DNA of 64,000 bases from an uncultured bacterium (GCA_949282215.1 CASDPF010000013.1:1-64000), one strand, 5' to 3'; counted from the first letter of the stretch, positions 1 to 9,241 are shown. Notes: generated from the sequence alone by a model not told the origin. Numbers and translations are program-made.

Positions 1-1
1 T

Positions 2-202
2 TATGAACACGAAAAATATTTATATGACCAAGCAATCCAAGATATAAATGCGAAAATAGAAATAATACAAGCCCAAGATAAGAATTTGGAATTACGCTTG
101 AAACAGTTAGATACAGAACAGGATGCAATATCAACCGAAATGGATGCAGTATCAAAAGTAATCGAAAAAAATACAGAAAGCACATTCAAAACTTTTGGTT
201 AA
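2..202 (+). CDS. C-terminal end of a coiled-coil protein (partial)
   Basis: An open frame enters from the left edge and ends at TAA 200-202, giving 66 residues with no stop. The peptide is charged and helical, rich in Glu, Gln, Lys and Asp, with heptad-like spacing (NLELRLKQLDTEQDA) and ends KNTESTFKTFG. Such a run without stops in AT-rich DNA, with amphipathic composition, supports a real gene whose N terminus lies outside the window. Function is unknown; a structural or secreted coiled-coil protein is the likeliest reading. The antisense frame over the same bases is hydrophobic and Ser/Cys-rich, as expected of a shadow. Confidence 0.7.
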   Translation, partial: YEHEKYLYDQAIQDINAKIEIIQAQDKNLELRLKQLDTEQDAISTEMDAVSKVIEKNTESTFKTFG

Positions 203-314
203 TAAAAAATAATAAACAAAATTGGAGAATACTAAATTAAACAAAAACATACCTAAAAATAAAAAATATATATAAAATTTCCTTTCCCTTTTTCCTTTTT
301 CCTATTAATTTTCC

Positions 315-347
315 AACGACGAACTATCAAGTGAGTCGTTTTTTTTT
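315..347 (+). terminator. Rho-independent terminator
   Basis: Stem AACGAC/GTCGTT with an inner ACT/AGT pair, followed directly by a run of T. It lies between the partial coiled-coil gene and the polyprenyl synthase and would end the first transcript. Confidence 0.8.
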
Positions 348-363
348 ATGTTAATATATACCT

Positions 364-1227
364 ATGGCATTTGAAGAGTCTTATAAAGCTATAGCAGATA
401 AAGTAAAATATGATATTGATAATCTGAATTCAAAGCTTAATAATTTGTTTTTGGATGATAATATTATTTTCCAGAATTTGCAGGATTTTCTTAATTCTCC
501 ATCCAAGCGTATTCGTTCTGTTTTAGCTTTTTTGTACTTGCGTGCAAATAAGCTGGAGGTATCAGATGAACAAATAGAATTACAAGCTATAGTAGAACTT
601 ATTCATAATGCCTCTTTAATTCATGACGATGTGATTGATGATGATTTAAAACGTCGGGGACAAAATACTTTGAATTGTGATTTTGGAAGTCGTATGGCGG
701 TTATTTCAGGCGATTATCTTCTTTCTGTCGTTATGAAAAAACTTACGAATTTTAATTCTATTGAATTATTTAATATTTTTGCTAAAACTCTTGAAAATAT
801 GTGCAGTGGTGAAATTCAGCAATATGTTTTTTTAGGAAAAATTCCATCTATAGAGGAATATCTTGATAAATCTTATTTGAAAACAGGAGCGTTATTTGAA
901 GCCGGAATTACAGCTGCTATGCGAATTGCCGGTGAGACAAAAATTATTCGTGCTGTCGAGTTTGGCAGAAATTTTGGGATTGCTTTTCAAATCAGAGATG
1001 ACTTGAAAAATGTTTTGACTTCTGAGTCTAAAGATTTAATTAATGGAATTTATAATGCCCCTGTTATATTTTCAAACTCTCCAGATGTAAATTCTTTAGG
1101 GATTGAAAAAACAAAAGATTTGTTAAATAATTATTTGGATAAAGCCGAGGATTGTCTTGTTGATTTGGCTGAAAATGAATATAAAGAAGCTCTTTTTGAG
1201 CTATTGGAGCTGTTAAAAAATGACTGA
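364..1227 (+). CDS. Polyprenyl (isoprenyl) diphosphate synthase family protein
   Basis: The family condenses isopentenyl diphosphate onto allylic diphosphates to build quinone side chains or lipid carriers. At 287 residues it is shorter than the usual 300-340. The first aspartate-rich motif is intact (HDDVIDDD, DDxxD at residues 88-92) and is followed by KRRG, as in the family. The second motif, normally DDxxD, reads DDLKN at 212-216, so its last aspartate is missing. The start ATG has no clear Shine-Dalgarno sequence. The stop overlaps the start of the signal peptidase gene by 8 bases, so the two are translationally coupled. Chain length and product cannot be told; loss of the second motif leaves open a non-catalytic partner role. 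Confidence 0.85.
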   Translation: MAFEESYKAIADKVKYDIDNLNSKLNNLFLDDNIIFQNLQDFLNSPSKRIRSVLAFLYLRANKLEVSDEQIELQAIVELIHNASLIHDDVIDDDLKRRGQNTLNCDFGSRMAVISGDYLLSVVMKKLTNFNSIELFNIFAKTLENMCSGEIQQYVFLGKIPSIEEYLDKSYLKTGALFEAGITAAMRIAGETKIIRAVEFGRNFGIAFQIRDDLKNVLTSESKDLINGIYNAPVIFSNSPDVNSLGIEKTKDLLNNYLDKAEDCLVDLAENEYKEALFELLELLKND

Positions 1228-2143
1228 TAAATTTATTGGTGAAATGACTTTTGATGAATTTTTGGATGCATTAAAGATTATTATTTCAAAAGAAGGCGAT
1301 ATAAATGTCAAAGAAAAAGATACCCGTTCTTTGAAAGAAAAATTTTCAGACGGGTGTGAACAATTTATTAAGGATATAAAATATTTCTTTTCTATTGAAA
1401 TAATAAATGATTTGAAAAAAGATTTAATTGAGTTTTGCAAATTCATAAAAGATATTGTGACTTTTAAATTCATAAAAGATTTTTTTGCTCCAAAGTCAAA
1501 ACAAGTTTTGACAAAAGAATTGTTTATTCTAAAAGGTAAAAAATTTAAGGCTGCCTTTATTGATATTGTAGAAACTGTAGTATTTGTATTGGTAATGGTC
1601 ATAATAATAAGATTTTTCGTGGGTGAAATTCGTTGGATACCTTCAGGTTCTATGAAGCCGACCTTGCAAGAAGGTGATAGAATCGTTGTAGAAAGATTTT
1701 CTCGCTTTAATTCTACTCCAAAACGAGGCGATATAATGGTATTTTATCCGCCTTTTGAAGAATTAAAAAATACTCCTGGCAAATTATTCGCAAGGCTGAC
1801 TGGATTTTTCTGCAAAGATATTGCTTATATAAAACGCGTAGTCGGTATGCCTGGTGATAAATATGAGATTAAGTCAGATGAATTTGGTAAATATACGGTC
1901 TATATCAATGACAAACCTTTAGATGAACCTTATATAAAAAGCCCGTATGATTATACTCCTTGTACTGAGGCCATGTTTTGCGGACCTGCTGTAATTCCCC
2001 CTAAACATTATCTTATGCTTGGTGATAATCGCGGCAATTCTCAAGATGGCAGATATTGGGGGTTATTGCCCGAAGACAGATTTATCGGTAAAGCAGTATT
2101 CCTTTTCTGGCCTTTTGACAGGGTAAAATCGCTTTCAAAATAA
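1220..2143 (+). CDS. lepB: Signal peptidase I
   Basis: Membrane-bound serine protease that removes Sec/Tat signal peptides at the outer face of the cytoplasmic membrane. A 307-residue protein with an unusually long charged N-terminal region (about residues 1-112), one transmembrane helix (about 112-134), then the catalytic box PSGSMKPTL with nucleophile Ser144. The general base is Lys205 in YIKRVVGMPGD. The C-terminal box GDNRGNSQDGRYWG lies at 268-281. All S26A family boxes are present, so it should be active. It overlaps the upstream polyprenyl synthase gene by 8 bases. The N-terminal extension is the odd feature and has no recognised domain. Confidence 0.95.
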   Translation: MTDKFIGEMTFDEFLDALKIIISKEGDINVKEKDTRSLKEKFSDGCEQFIKDIKYFFSIEIINDLKKDLIEFCKFIKDIVTFKFIKDFFAPKSKQVLTKELFILKGKKFKAAFIDIVETVVFVLVMVIIIRFFVGEIRWIPSGSMKPTLQEGDRIVVERFSRFNSTPKRGDIMVFYPPFEELKNTPGKLFARLTGFFCKDIAYIKRVVGMPGDKYEIKSDEFGKYTVYINDKPLDEPYIKSPYDYTPCTEAMFCGPAVIPPKHYLMLGDNRGNSQDGRYWGLLPEDRFIGKAVFLFWPFDRVKSLSK

Positions 2144-2275
2144 TTTGTTACGTTTTGTAAACCCTGTAAATCCCCGTTAATATTGACAATTTTAGGGAAT
2201 AATATATATAGATGGCAATTTTATATACTAAATAGTTTTTATATATATAAAGAGTATATAAGGATAAAGGATATT

Positions 2276-2770
2276 ATGGGCGTAACATCTGGTGGCGGCG
2301 ACTATTATTCAAAGGTCTCCCAAAGTTATAGTGATAAATTATATGGCGGAATGTCAAGGACAGAATGGGCAAATGCTAATAGAGCTGGTTTATCTCAGCG
2401 GATAGAACAATCCAAAGTTGAAACGACAAATGAGAATATTGCTAAAATCCAAAATGCAGGAAAGATGTATGGATTAAATCTTGATGCTGCAAGTATTTTT
2501 GTTATGGCCAATACAGATGGAAACGGGGTGTTGTCAAATAAAGAAGCTAACGCATTTATGAGTAAATTACCGCAATTAGCACAAATGTATGGCAGTAATG
2601 GTAGTAGCGGAAGTTCATCAGGTGGAAGCAGTGCTATGAGTCTGTTGAATGGAATTACTGATGCTGCAGGAAATATTTTTGGTATTGCAGATAATAGTAA
2701 TAACAGCGGAGATTCAGGCGGCGGTTTCCTTAAGAAGGCTGGAGACTTCTTGGGTGGTTTCTTGAGCTAA
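2276..2770 (+). CDS. Small Gly/Ser-rich protein with one EF-hand-like loop
   Basis: The start is set at the ATG preceded by AAAGGA; a longer frame from 2183 runs through a low-complexity AT stretch without a ribosome site. The product is 164 residues, starts MGVTSGGGDYY and has no signal peptide. Around residues 77-88 is an EF-hand type calcium loop, NTDGNGVLSNKE: acidic or amide residues at loop positions 1, 3, 5 and a Glu at 12, with Asn replacing the usual Asp at 1. A Gly/Ser-rich linker and an amphipathic tail (AGDFLGGFLS) follow. Calcium binding is inferred from the loop only. The next gene is in the same direction and is also lineage-type. Confidence 0.75.
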   Translation: MGVTSGGGDYYSKVSQSYSDKLYGGMSRTEWANANRAGLSQRIEQSKVETTNENIAKIQNAGKMYGLNLDAASIFVMANTDGNGVLSNKEANAFMSKLPQLAQMYGSNGSSGSSSGGSSAMSLLNGITDAAGNIFGIADNSNNSGDSGGGFLKKAGDFLGGFLS

Positions 2771-2859
2771 TTGTTAAATTTAGTAAATTTTTTATATACA
2801 TGCACTTGTTATATTTTTCTTTCTGAGTGAAAATACATGTCGGGAAGGACAAGTTTAAA

Positions 2860-5208
2860 ATGCTCGTAGGAAAAACTCAATTCAACATACGACCTAGGCA
2901 AAAAGACTGGGGCATGTTATCCCCTAATCAGGAGCCTTTATCCTCTCCGAAATACATGTCACAATTTAATAAACACGATATTAAGAGACCTTTAAATCAT
3001 AATTCAGAGAATTTATCATTTAAAGGTCTTTCTGTATCTTCAGCATTAAACAGTGTATTTTATAAGAAAGCTCAAAAATCTTATAAACTTTCTAATTTAA
3101 ATAACATTACTGATGAACATCTTGGAAAAATGGTAAATAACTTAGTTCAGCATTTGAAAAAATCTGAACATGCCAAAAAATTTATTAAATTTGACGGTGA
3201 CGATGTTACCTTTAGTTTAAAGACCATCCCTCATCATATTTGGGATGGTTTAATTTATCCGTTCAAGATATTGCCTTTTGATATAATGAACGGAACAATA
3301 GAAATGCTTGGAAAGATTAAACCTTTAGAAAATTGGTCTAAGAATATTCTTTCTAAAAAATTCTTTAAAAATATCAGACAGCGTTCAAAAATAGATTCAG
3401 AAGTTAGTGCTCTAAGAGGTCTTTTGGATACTGCGAGTTCTTTAGACGGCAAATCAAAAGAAGAAATTTCATCTAAATTATTTCAAAAGTCTGTAAAAAT
3501 GTTTGATCCAAAGACCGGAAACTATGATACTAAGCATGAAAGAGCATTATGCAGAATAGTTTCAGGATTGCCTCCTGCAGTATTACTCGCAACTGATGCT
3601 TATAACTTATCAAGAATGATGGACGATGATCCTGCTGCTGCTAAAAAAGAAAAGAAAGCAAGATTCCGTCAGGAAATGAGTCGTTTAGTTATGAACGCAT
3701 ATCTTATGCTTGTAACTTTTGGTGCATTGAATAAGTATATTAACCAATCAGCATTCGGTACAATGCTTATGACTGGTGCTACAACTCTTATTACAGAGAC
3801 ATATTCTCGTTTAAGAAACGGTAAACATATTACAAGATTGACTCCTGAAGAAGCAAGAGCTGAAAATGAAAAAAATAAAGCTCCTGAAAGATTAATAAAA
3901 CCTACAACATCTTTCGGTTCTGCTCAAAAACCTGCTCAACCTAAGGAAGCTCAAAAACCGCTACTTTCATTTGATACAATTATGAAGGCTTGTGCTGCTG
4001 TGATTGCTGCAGGTTTTGCCTTCAAAGGTGCAAGAAAACTTATTCCGTCATTGGATAAAACACTTAATGTAATCACAGAACCTTTCAAGGCTCAATATTA
4101 TAAAATGACAACATTACCTGATTTTAAAATCAAAGGTGAAACATTTGATAAAATAGTTAAAGTTCTTGAAGATAACGGTTATAAAGAATTAGCTAATAAA
4201 TATAAAGATGTAGCTGCAATGACGAGAAATTCTGATGGAACTATCAGTTTGGGTTTAAGAGATAAAAAATGGAAGCCTGCAGTGGATTTCGTTATTGCTC
4301 CTTTTAAATTTATATGCAATGCAATCACTTTGCCATATCGATTAGTCGATAACGCTATTAAGGGTGCTATTAATAAAAAAGATCCATTAAAAGGTGTTAA
4401 AGATCTTGAGAAGTTTTCTAAGAATATTGAAACTTTAAGAGCTGATGCTATCAAAAAAGGTTATGCAAAAGATGATTTCTTAAAGTATGTACAAAATAAT
4501 TCAAGTAAAATTAATGATATAAAAGCTTTGTCTATGAGTATTGAAAAAATCGGGCACGAAGCTACTAAAAAAGGCTATACTCCTGAGAAATTTCAAAAGT
4601 TCGTAGAAGATAATATTATGAAATCATTTAATACAGATACGCTTTCTTCTGTATCAAATGCTGACCTTGCAAACCTTGCAAAAACAGCTTCGACAGCAGC
4701 TACAATATGGTTCTTGATGACAGATAACTATAATATGGTTATGTTGAAATCAAACGGTAATGATAAAGAAGGTGCTGAAACTAAATTTAAAGAAAGATTT
4801 GTACAGGAATGTTCAAGACAATTCTACTCAATGCTATTGATTGATTTATTCAATAATACATTCAGTAAACAATATCACGCGTCATTATTGGGTATGAGCT
4901 GGATTACTTTAACTGATACGACTATAAGTGAAATCTTGACTAGAAAATCTGTAGGTATGACAGTTAAAGAACACACCAGAGATGAACTTCTTGCAATAGA
5001 GGATAGACAAAATAAAGCAACCGGTGCATTGAAAAAATATTATAACTTTATGCAAAGATTAACCGGCAAACGCTCAATTAAGTCTTATGAAATTAAAGCT
5101 AAGAATAACCAACAATCTCAAAATGATAAAGATGTTTTAGTCGCTGTACCGCAGGCTCAACCGTCAATGCAGGGTAACAGCGTTTTAAATAAAATGATAA
5201 AAGGTTAA
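2860..5208 (+). CDS. Large membrane-associated protein with an internal duplication, function unknown
   Basis: About 782 residues. The ATG at 2860 is chosen because GGGAAGGA lies just upstream; a GTG at 2827 gives 11 more residues without a ribosome site. Near residue 52 is NLSFKGLS, an F-x-[GS] signature also seen in three other proteins here. Two halves resemble each other. Residues about 229-335 carry ATDAYNLSRMM, then RFRQEMSRLVMNAY and ITETYSRL; residues about 600-705 carry MTDNYNMVML, then RFVQECSRQFYSML and ISEILTRK. Each half has hydrophobic helices and is preceded by a W/P/F-rich stretch (IPHHIWDGLIYPF; KPAVDFVIAPF). The protein probably arose by tandem duplication of a roughly 370-residue unit. 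No enzyme motif is recognised. Confidence 0.8.
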   Translation: MLVGKTQFNIRPRQKDWGMLSPNQEPLSSPKYMSQFNKHDIKRPLNHNSENLSFKGLSVSSALNSVFYKKAQKSYKLSNLNNITDEHLGKMVNNLVQHLKKSEHAKKFIKFDGDDVTFSLKTIPHHIWDGLIYPFKILPFDIMNGTIEMLGKIKPLENWSKNILSKKFFKNIRQRSKIDSEVSALRGLLDTASSLDGKSKEEISSKLFQKSVKMFDPKTGNYDTKHERALCRIVSGLPPAVLLATDAYNLSRMMDDDPAAAKKEKKARFRQEMSRLVMNAYLMLVTFGALNKYINQSAFGTMLMTGATTLITETYSRLRNGKHITRLTPEEARAENEKNKAPERLIKPTTSFGSAQKPAQPKEAQKPLLSFDTIMKACAAVIAAGFAFKGARKLIPSLDKTLNVITEPFKAQYYKMTTLPDFKIKGETFDKIVKVLEDNGYKELANKYKDVAAMTRNSDGTISLGLRDKKWKPAVDFVIAPFKFICNAITLPYRLVDNAIKGAINKKDPLKGVKDLEKFSKNIETLRADAIKKGYAKDDFLKYVQNNSSKINDIKALSMSIEKIGHEATKKGYTPEKFQKFVEDNIMKSFNTDTLSSVSNADLANLAKTASTAATIWFLMTDNYNMVMLKSNGNDKEGAETKFKERFVQECSRQFYSMLLIDLFNNTFSKQYHASLLGMSWITLTDTTISEILTRKSVGMTVKEHTRDELLAIEDRQNKATGALKKYYNFMQRLTGKRSIKSYEIKAKNNQQSQNDKDVLVAVPQAQPSMQGNSVLNKMIKG

Positions 5209-5239
5209 TTTATAAAAATAAAACTCCGATATATACTAA

Positions 5240-5292
5240 AATAACCTAAATAAAATTTTCAATTAAAATTCTATTTAGGTTATTACATTTTT
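5240..5292. terminator. Bidirectional terminator between convergent genes
   Basis: A perfect 13-base inverted repeat (AATAACCTAAATA and its complement) with a 19-base loop, flanked by A-rich and T-rich sequence. It lies between the convergent 2860-5208 gene and plsY. Confidence 0.7.
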
Positions 5293-5311
5293 AGGTCAAA
5301 TACAATTATTT

Positions 5312-5917
5312 TTATCTTACTTTGTTTTCTTCGCCTTTAAGCAATCTTTGAATATTACTTCTATGAAGCCAGATTACATAGATTGCAGCAATTAGACAGT
5401 AGCCGATATATGCAATGGGAGCTTTTACCCACCACATAAGAATTGGAGAAAGAGCAAGTGCAATTATAGAGCCTAATGATACGTATTTTGAAGCATAAGT
5501 GATAATTGCCCAAATTAATGCTATCATTAATCCGACTTGCCAATTTAGAGCAAGAATTGTTCCAACTCCTGATGCTACGGATTTTCCACCGGTAAATTTA
5601 AGAAATATTGATTTGCTGTGTCCAAGGATTACCGCAATTGCAGCAACTACCGGTAATAATCCGATACTTGTAAAAGTTGTTGCAAATAGTGCTGCTAAGA
5701 CTACAGGTAATGCACCTTTGAATGCGTCAAGTAATAAAGTTATGAAAAACCATTTTTTGCCCATTACTCTTTTTACGTTAGTAGCTCCTGTAGAGCCTGA
5801 GCCTATTGTACGAATGTCTTGACCTGTAAAGGTTTTTACAATAATATATCCTGTCGGAATTGATCCGATTAAATATGCTGTAATAAAAACTATAGCTAAT
5901 TCAAATATTTTTTCCAT
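5312..5917 (-). CDS. plsY: Glycerol-3-phosphate acyltransferase PlsY
   Basis: Integral membrane enzyme that transfers acyl groups from acyl-phosphate to glycerol-3-phosphate, the first step of phospholipid synthesis. The 201 residues match the usual PlsY size. The family motifs are visible: YLIGSIPTGYI near the N terminus, the phosphate-binding GSGSTGATNVKR around residues 41-52, and GGKSVASGVGT around 109-119. Several hydrophobic helices are present. The start ATG is preceded by AAGGAGAG on the minus strand. It is a stand-alone gene that converges with 2860-5208 and diverges from the VWA cluster. Confidence 0.95.
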   Translation of the reverse strand: MEKIFELAIVFITAYLIGSIPTGYIIVKTFTGQDIRTIGSGSTGATNVKRVMGKKWFFITLLLDAFKGALPVVLAALFATTFTSIGLLPVVAAIAVILGHSKSIFLKFTGGKSVASGVGTILALNWQVGLMIALIWAIITYASKYVSLGSIIALALSPILMWWVKAPIAYIGYCLIAAIYVIWLHRSNIQRLLKGEENKVR

Positions 5918-6021
5918 ACTCTCTCCTTTTCATTTTGTGATTATATCATAATTCATGAAATTATATCAATATTGATTTTATGGCTATAATATGTTACTAT
6001 TAAATAAAAACGAGTTGGTAT

Positions 6022-6690
6022 ATGAATAAAAGACTTATTATAATAGGGTTATTAATTGTTGCTATTTCCATAATCGGAAAATTAGTTTTTTCTGCAGCTA
6101 AGCATATTAAAGTTGATGATTTTAAACCTGCTGCGGTGATTTTTGTAGTTGATTCTTCTGCTTCTAACCAGAAAGGGCTTGCTGCTCAGAAAAAAACAGT
6201 CAGACAGATTTGTAATATTTTAGATCCTGAAGATACTGTAAAAATTTTAAGAGTTTCCGAAGATGCATATTTGATTTATGAAGGGGCACCATTTAACGGT
6301 TCCGGTATTGATAAGGCTATGGAAGCTTTTACAAAGTATGATGAAAAAGATTACGGTACCGCTTATGGTATCGGATTGAAGAAAGCTTTTTCTCATGCTT
6401 TAACTATGAAGAAAAACGGTTATCTTCCTGCTGTAGTTGTTTTAGGTGACTTAGAAAATGAAGGTGCTGTTGATAAACAGATTAACTGGGATACTTTACC
6501 TAAAAATGTTCAAAATGTTAAAAAGTATGCTCCGGATTTAGCTATGATGTTTTTATATGCACATCCTGAAAAATTGGATATGGTAAAAGAAAAATTGGGT
6601 CCTGTTTTGGGAGAGAAAAAATTGTTGATATCGCCTGAACAAAATGTTGATAAGACTGTTAAAAGTTTCATTCACGCACTTGATAGATAG
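6022..6690 (+). CDS. Membrane-anchored VWA domain protein
   Basis: 222 residues. A single N-terminal transmembrane helix (about residues 4-24) anchors a von Willebrand factor A-like domain. The metal-ion-dependent adhesion site is recognisable: VVDSSAS gives D-x-S-x-S at 44-48, with candidate later ligands in GTAYG and VLGDLENEG. VWA domains mediate metal-dependent protein binding. The gene is 5-17 bases from the FHA-like gene and heads a five-gene same-strand cluster to 9862. Complexes combining VWA and FHA modules are known in bacteria, but I do not recognise this arrangement. Confidence 0.8.
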   Translation: MNKRLIIIGLLIVAISIIGKLVFSAAKHIKVDDFKPAAVIFVVDSSASNQKGLAAQKKTVRQICNILDPEDTVKILRVSEDAYLIYEGAPFNGSGIDKAMEAFTKYDEKDYGTAYGIGLKKAFSHALTMKKNGYLPAVVVLGDLENEGAVDKQINWDTLPKNVQNVKKYAPDLAMMFLYAHPEKLDMVKEKLGPVLGEKKLLISPEQNVDKTVKSFIHALDR

Positions 6691-6707
6691 AAAGGTTGTA
6701 TAAAGTT

Positions 6708-8309
6708 ATGTCTATAATAATAATGTCTTCATCTCAAGAAAAATCTTTTGAAGATAAAGATTTAATTAATATTGGATCAAATTCAAATTGTGATTTTATC
6801 ATTAATGTAGGTTATGACGTAATTTTAACTGTTCAAATTGATAAAATTACGGGCAAGTGTTTTGTTGTGAATAATTTTCATAATGAAAAGATTTTATTTA
6901 AAGGCAGACCATTACAAAAAATTGAAGTCGTTAATGTATGTAAAATAGTTTTTGCTGATACAACTGAGTATGTTGGTGTAAAATATGTTCCTGAAACTAA
7001 GTCTATGGCTATGATTGAACAGGAAGATTTGAATGAAGAAGATTTGAAACATATTTATGGAAATGATTCTGCCACTATTACAAGAGTTAAAATTGAAAAG
7101 CAGCGTGAACCAATTGAAAAAGCCCGTGTTGCGATAATTAAACAGGTAGCATATTCTATAAATGAATTCAGGCAAAAACTTTCTGCAAATTCTAAGACAA
7201 GCATATTTTTGCATATTGCACTTTTAGGTGCGGCTATTATTAATTCGTTTGCGGTATCTAATTATTTGATGGGGCTTACAGTAAAAGAATCAGAAAAATA
7301 TTTGTATTTGCCGACAAATATAAAAGTTTGGGTTATATATGCACTTATCACTTTTGCAATTTGTTTGATGCTAAAACAGGGTGTTTGTTTATTCTTGCAG
7401 AATAATGTTGTAAAAGATAACATTAAAACTTCACGAATTGCTCAGAATTTTATGCTTTGGCTTTCAACTATATTTTTGCTTGGAATTTATTCGGTTAATC
7501 TTGTTTATTTTATGAATGTAAATAATTTTATGTCTTTTGCGGTATTTATTTCATTATTTTTTACCGGCATAATGGCTACAATTGCAATTGCGTGCGGATA
7601 TTTTAAATGTAACAGCTCTGAATGGCAGGCTACTTTGAACAAATATGAATTCAGAGAAGATTTTGAATCTGTTTTAAAAGCCTATAGAGTATGGATAGAC
7701 AGATATGTCAACAGTTTAAGTAAAACTAAAATTCAAAATATTAAAGACCGATTATTCAGTTTACAATTGAAATCTACAGGTGAAGTGGTTTTAGGTATTT
7801 TAACAGCACCTTTCTTGGCTTATGGTGTATCAAATACTTTGGCAATGTGTTTTCCTGAAGCTGCAGGATGGGTAAGAATTTCAGGACTCCGTTTCAGTCC
7901 GATATTCTTGGTCTTAGCAACATTTTTGATTATTTTTGCATTTTTCTCATTTGTAGCTGCTTTTACGGCTTCAAAAAAAATCCAAGGATCAGAAGTTATT
8001 AAACAGGATGGATTTATTGACTACAGGCAGCATGGAGTCAATATTTTCGGGCTTGAGGGTGTAAAAAAATTAAGAGCGGATAACAGAAGATATTTGGCTA
8101 TTGCATTAAGTATTATATTTATTGAATTCACAATGAACGTATCATACTTCATGACGGAGATTGGCGGTGATTTCAAAGGTTTGGCTTTGAGTTTCATTGC
8201 TGCACTTGTTCCAACAGCTTTGCTTCTTGCTGAAACGGTCTTGTTAAGTCAGACAAATTTTGACATTTATGCTTGTGATGAATTAATTTCTAAAATTGAT
8301 AAAGATTAA
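6708..8309 (+). CDS. FHA-like domain fused to a polytopic membrane region
   Basis: 533 residues from the ATG at 6708; a TTG at 6696 lies directly against AAAGG and is a poorer start. Residues about 10-95 look like a forkhead-associated domain: INIGSNSNCDFIIN, then a later NNFHNEKILFKGRPL. FHA domains bind phosphothreonine peptides, but the canonical Gly-Arg pair is replaced here (IGSNSNCD), so phosphopeptide binding is uncertain. A cytoplasmic linker rich in Glu and Lys follows, then about seven to eight hydrophobic helices in pairs. The next gene starts 2 bases after the stop, indicating one operon. Confidence 0.7.
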   Translation: MSIIIMSSSQEKSFEDKDLINIGSNSNCDFIINVGYDVILTVQIDKITGKCFVVNNFHNEKILFKGRPLQKIEVVNVCKIVFADTTEYVGVKYVPETKSMAMIEQEDLNEEDLKHIYGNDSATITRVKIEKQREPIEKARVAIIKQVAYSINEFRQKLSANSKTSIFLHIALLGAAIINSFAVSNYLMGLTVKESEKYLYLPTNIKVWVIYALITFAICLMLKQGVCLFLQNNVVKDNIKTSRIAQNFMLWLSTIFLLGIYSVNLVYFMNVNNFMSFAVFISLFFTGIMATIAIACGYFKCNSSEWQATLNKYEFREDFESVLKAYRVWIDRYVNSLSKTKIQNIKDRLFSLQLKSTGEVVLGILTAPFLAYGVSNTLAMCFPEAAGWVRISGLRFSPIFLVLATFLIIFAFFSFVAAFTASKKIQGSEVIKQDGFIDYRQHGVNIFGLEGVKKLRADNRRYLAIALSIIFIEFTMNVSYFMTEIGGDFKGLALSFIAALVPTALLLAETVLLSQTNFDIYACDELISKIDKD

Positions 8310-8311
8310 TT

Positions 8312-9058
8312 ATGAAATTTCTAAAAATATTTATAATATTAATGATAGTAATTTTGACAGTAATAGCAGGAGTGTCGCAACAAAAATTGCATAAGCCTCT
8401 TGTGATTACCGGTGCAGATTTTCAGCTCCAAAGGTTTACGGAGCAAATATCAGAAAAAATTGTCAAAACTTCATCTCCAAATGAGCAACAGGTCAGTCGT
8501 AATGTCGAAATTGATCCGTCTTCTTTTGTTTCAGATGATAGGTTTTTATCTATGAATGAGCAGAAGAATGTTGAAACAGTTGTAAAAGATGCGTCTGCAG
8601 ATGAACCGGATTTGAATGAACTTGAACAATTAGCGAATGATATACGTAAAGAAAGTGTTCAAGAACCTTCGAAAGATGATGATAATACTAAATTAACGAA
8701 AAAAGAAGAGTTAATCGCGTGGAATAAATGGCGAAGTGATGTGCAAAATGAAATTATGATGAAAACTCAAGTTGAAGCTCCGATAGGTACGGTTTTTTAT
8801 TTTTCATTTGTCGTGGATAAATTTCGTCATATATCAAATATAAAAGGAATTTGTTCAAATCCTTTTGCTCAAAAAGAAGTTCAGACGAAACTGATTCCTG
8901 TAATTAAGTCTTTAGAATATACGTCTTTACTAGAATTTCCAAAAGGGACTAATAGAGATAAAACAACTGTAAGAGGTATGTTTTCTTTGGGATTTGAAAC
9001 TATGCTTTCGCAACCGAGCGATTACAATGACATAGAAAGGGTACATGTGTATGAATAA
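8312..9058 (+). CDS. Single-pass membrane protein with TonB-C-like end
   Basis: 248 residues. An N-terminal hydrophobic helix (about residues 4-21) is followed by a Glu/Asp/Lys-rich, probably extended, periplasmic segment to about residue 140. A compact C-terminal domain starts WNKWRSDVQNEIMM. The layout (TM anchor, extended charged linker, small C-terminal domain with IGTVFYFSFVVDKFRHISNI) resembles TonB-type energy-transducing proteins and the TonB-C domain of the 9242-9862 neighbour, but similarity is weak. It follows the FHA-like gene by 2 bases and overlaps the next mini-gene. Function unknown. Confidence 0.7.
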   Translation: MKFLKIFIILMIVILTVIAGVSQQKLHKPLVITGADFQLQRFTEQISEKIVKTSSPNEQQVSRNVEIDPSSFVSDDRFLSMNEQKNVETVVKDASADEPDLNELEQLANDIRKESVQEPSKDDDNTKLTKKEELIAWNKWRSDVQNEIMMKTQVEAPIGTVFYFSFVVDKFRHISNIKGICSNPFAQKEVQTKLIPVIKSLEYTSLLEFPKGTNRDKTTVRGMFSLGFETMLSQPSDYNDIERVHVYE

Positions 9059-9188
9059 AAATGGGATTGCGGTTTTCGCTTCATTTGTCATATTGTCAGT
9101 CTGCTTATTAACTGCAGTTATGATAATTAGTCAACCTTCAATTAATAAGACTGTGGTATTGCAAATTCAAAATCTTGTCAAAAAATAA
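9051..9188 (+). CDS. 45-residue single-pass membrane microprotein
   Basis: Start ATG 9051 overlaps the end of the previous gene by 8 bases and has GAAAGGG upstream. The peptide is MNKNGIAVFASF at the start, a single hydrophobic helix through about residue 27, then SQPSINKTVVLQIQNLVKK. Length, overlap and the clear membrane helix argue that it is a real member of the 6022-9862 cluster, perhaps a small subunit that packs against the polytopic FHA-like protein. No homologue is recognised. Confidence 0.6.
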   Translation: MNKNGIAVFASFVILSVCLLTAVMIISQPSINKTVVLQIQNLVKK

Positions 9189-9241
9189 ATTCATTTAATA
9201 GAATGATTGCAAGCTGTATTATTACATTATAGTATATTCCT

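Noticed and set aside
1-189. Minus-strand hydrophobic ORF at the left edge
   Set aside because: It is antisense to a protein-like coiled-coil frame that is open across the same bases.
5499-5822. Plus-strand ORF inside plsY, and similar ORFs inside other genes (for example 6912-7214, 17048-17383, 56818-57111)
   Set aside because: These are antisense frames of clear genes with shadow composition.
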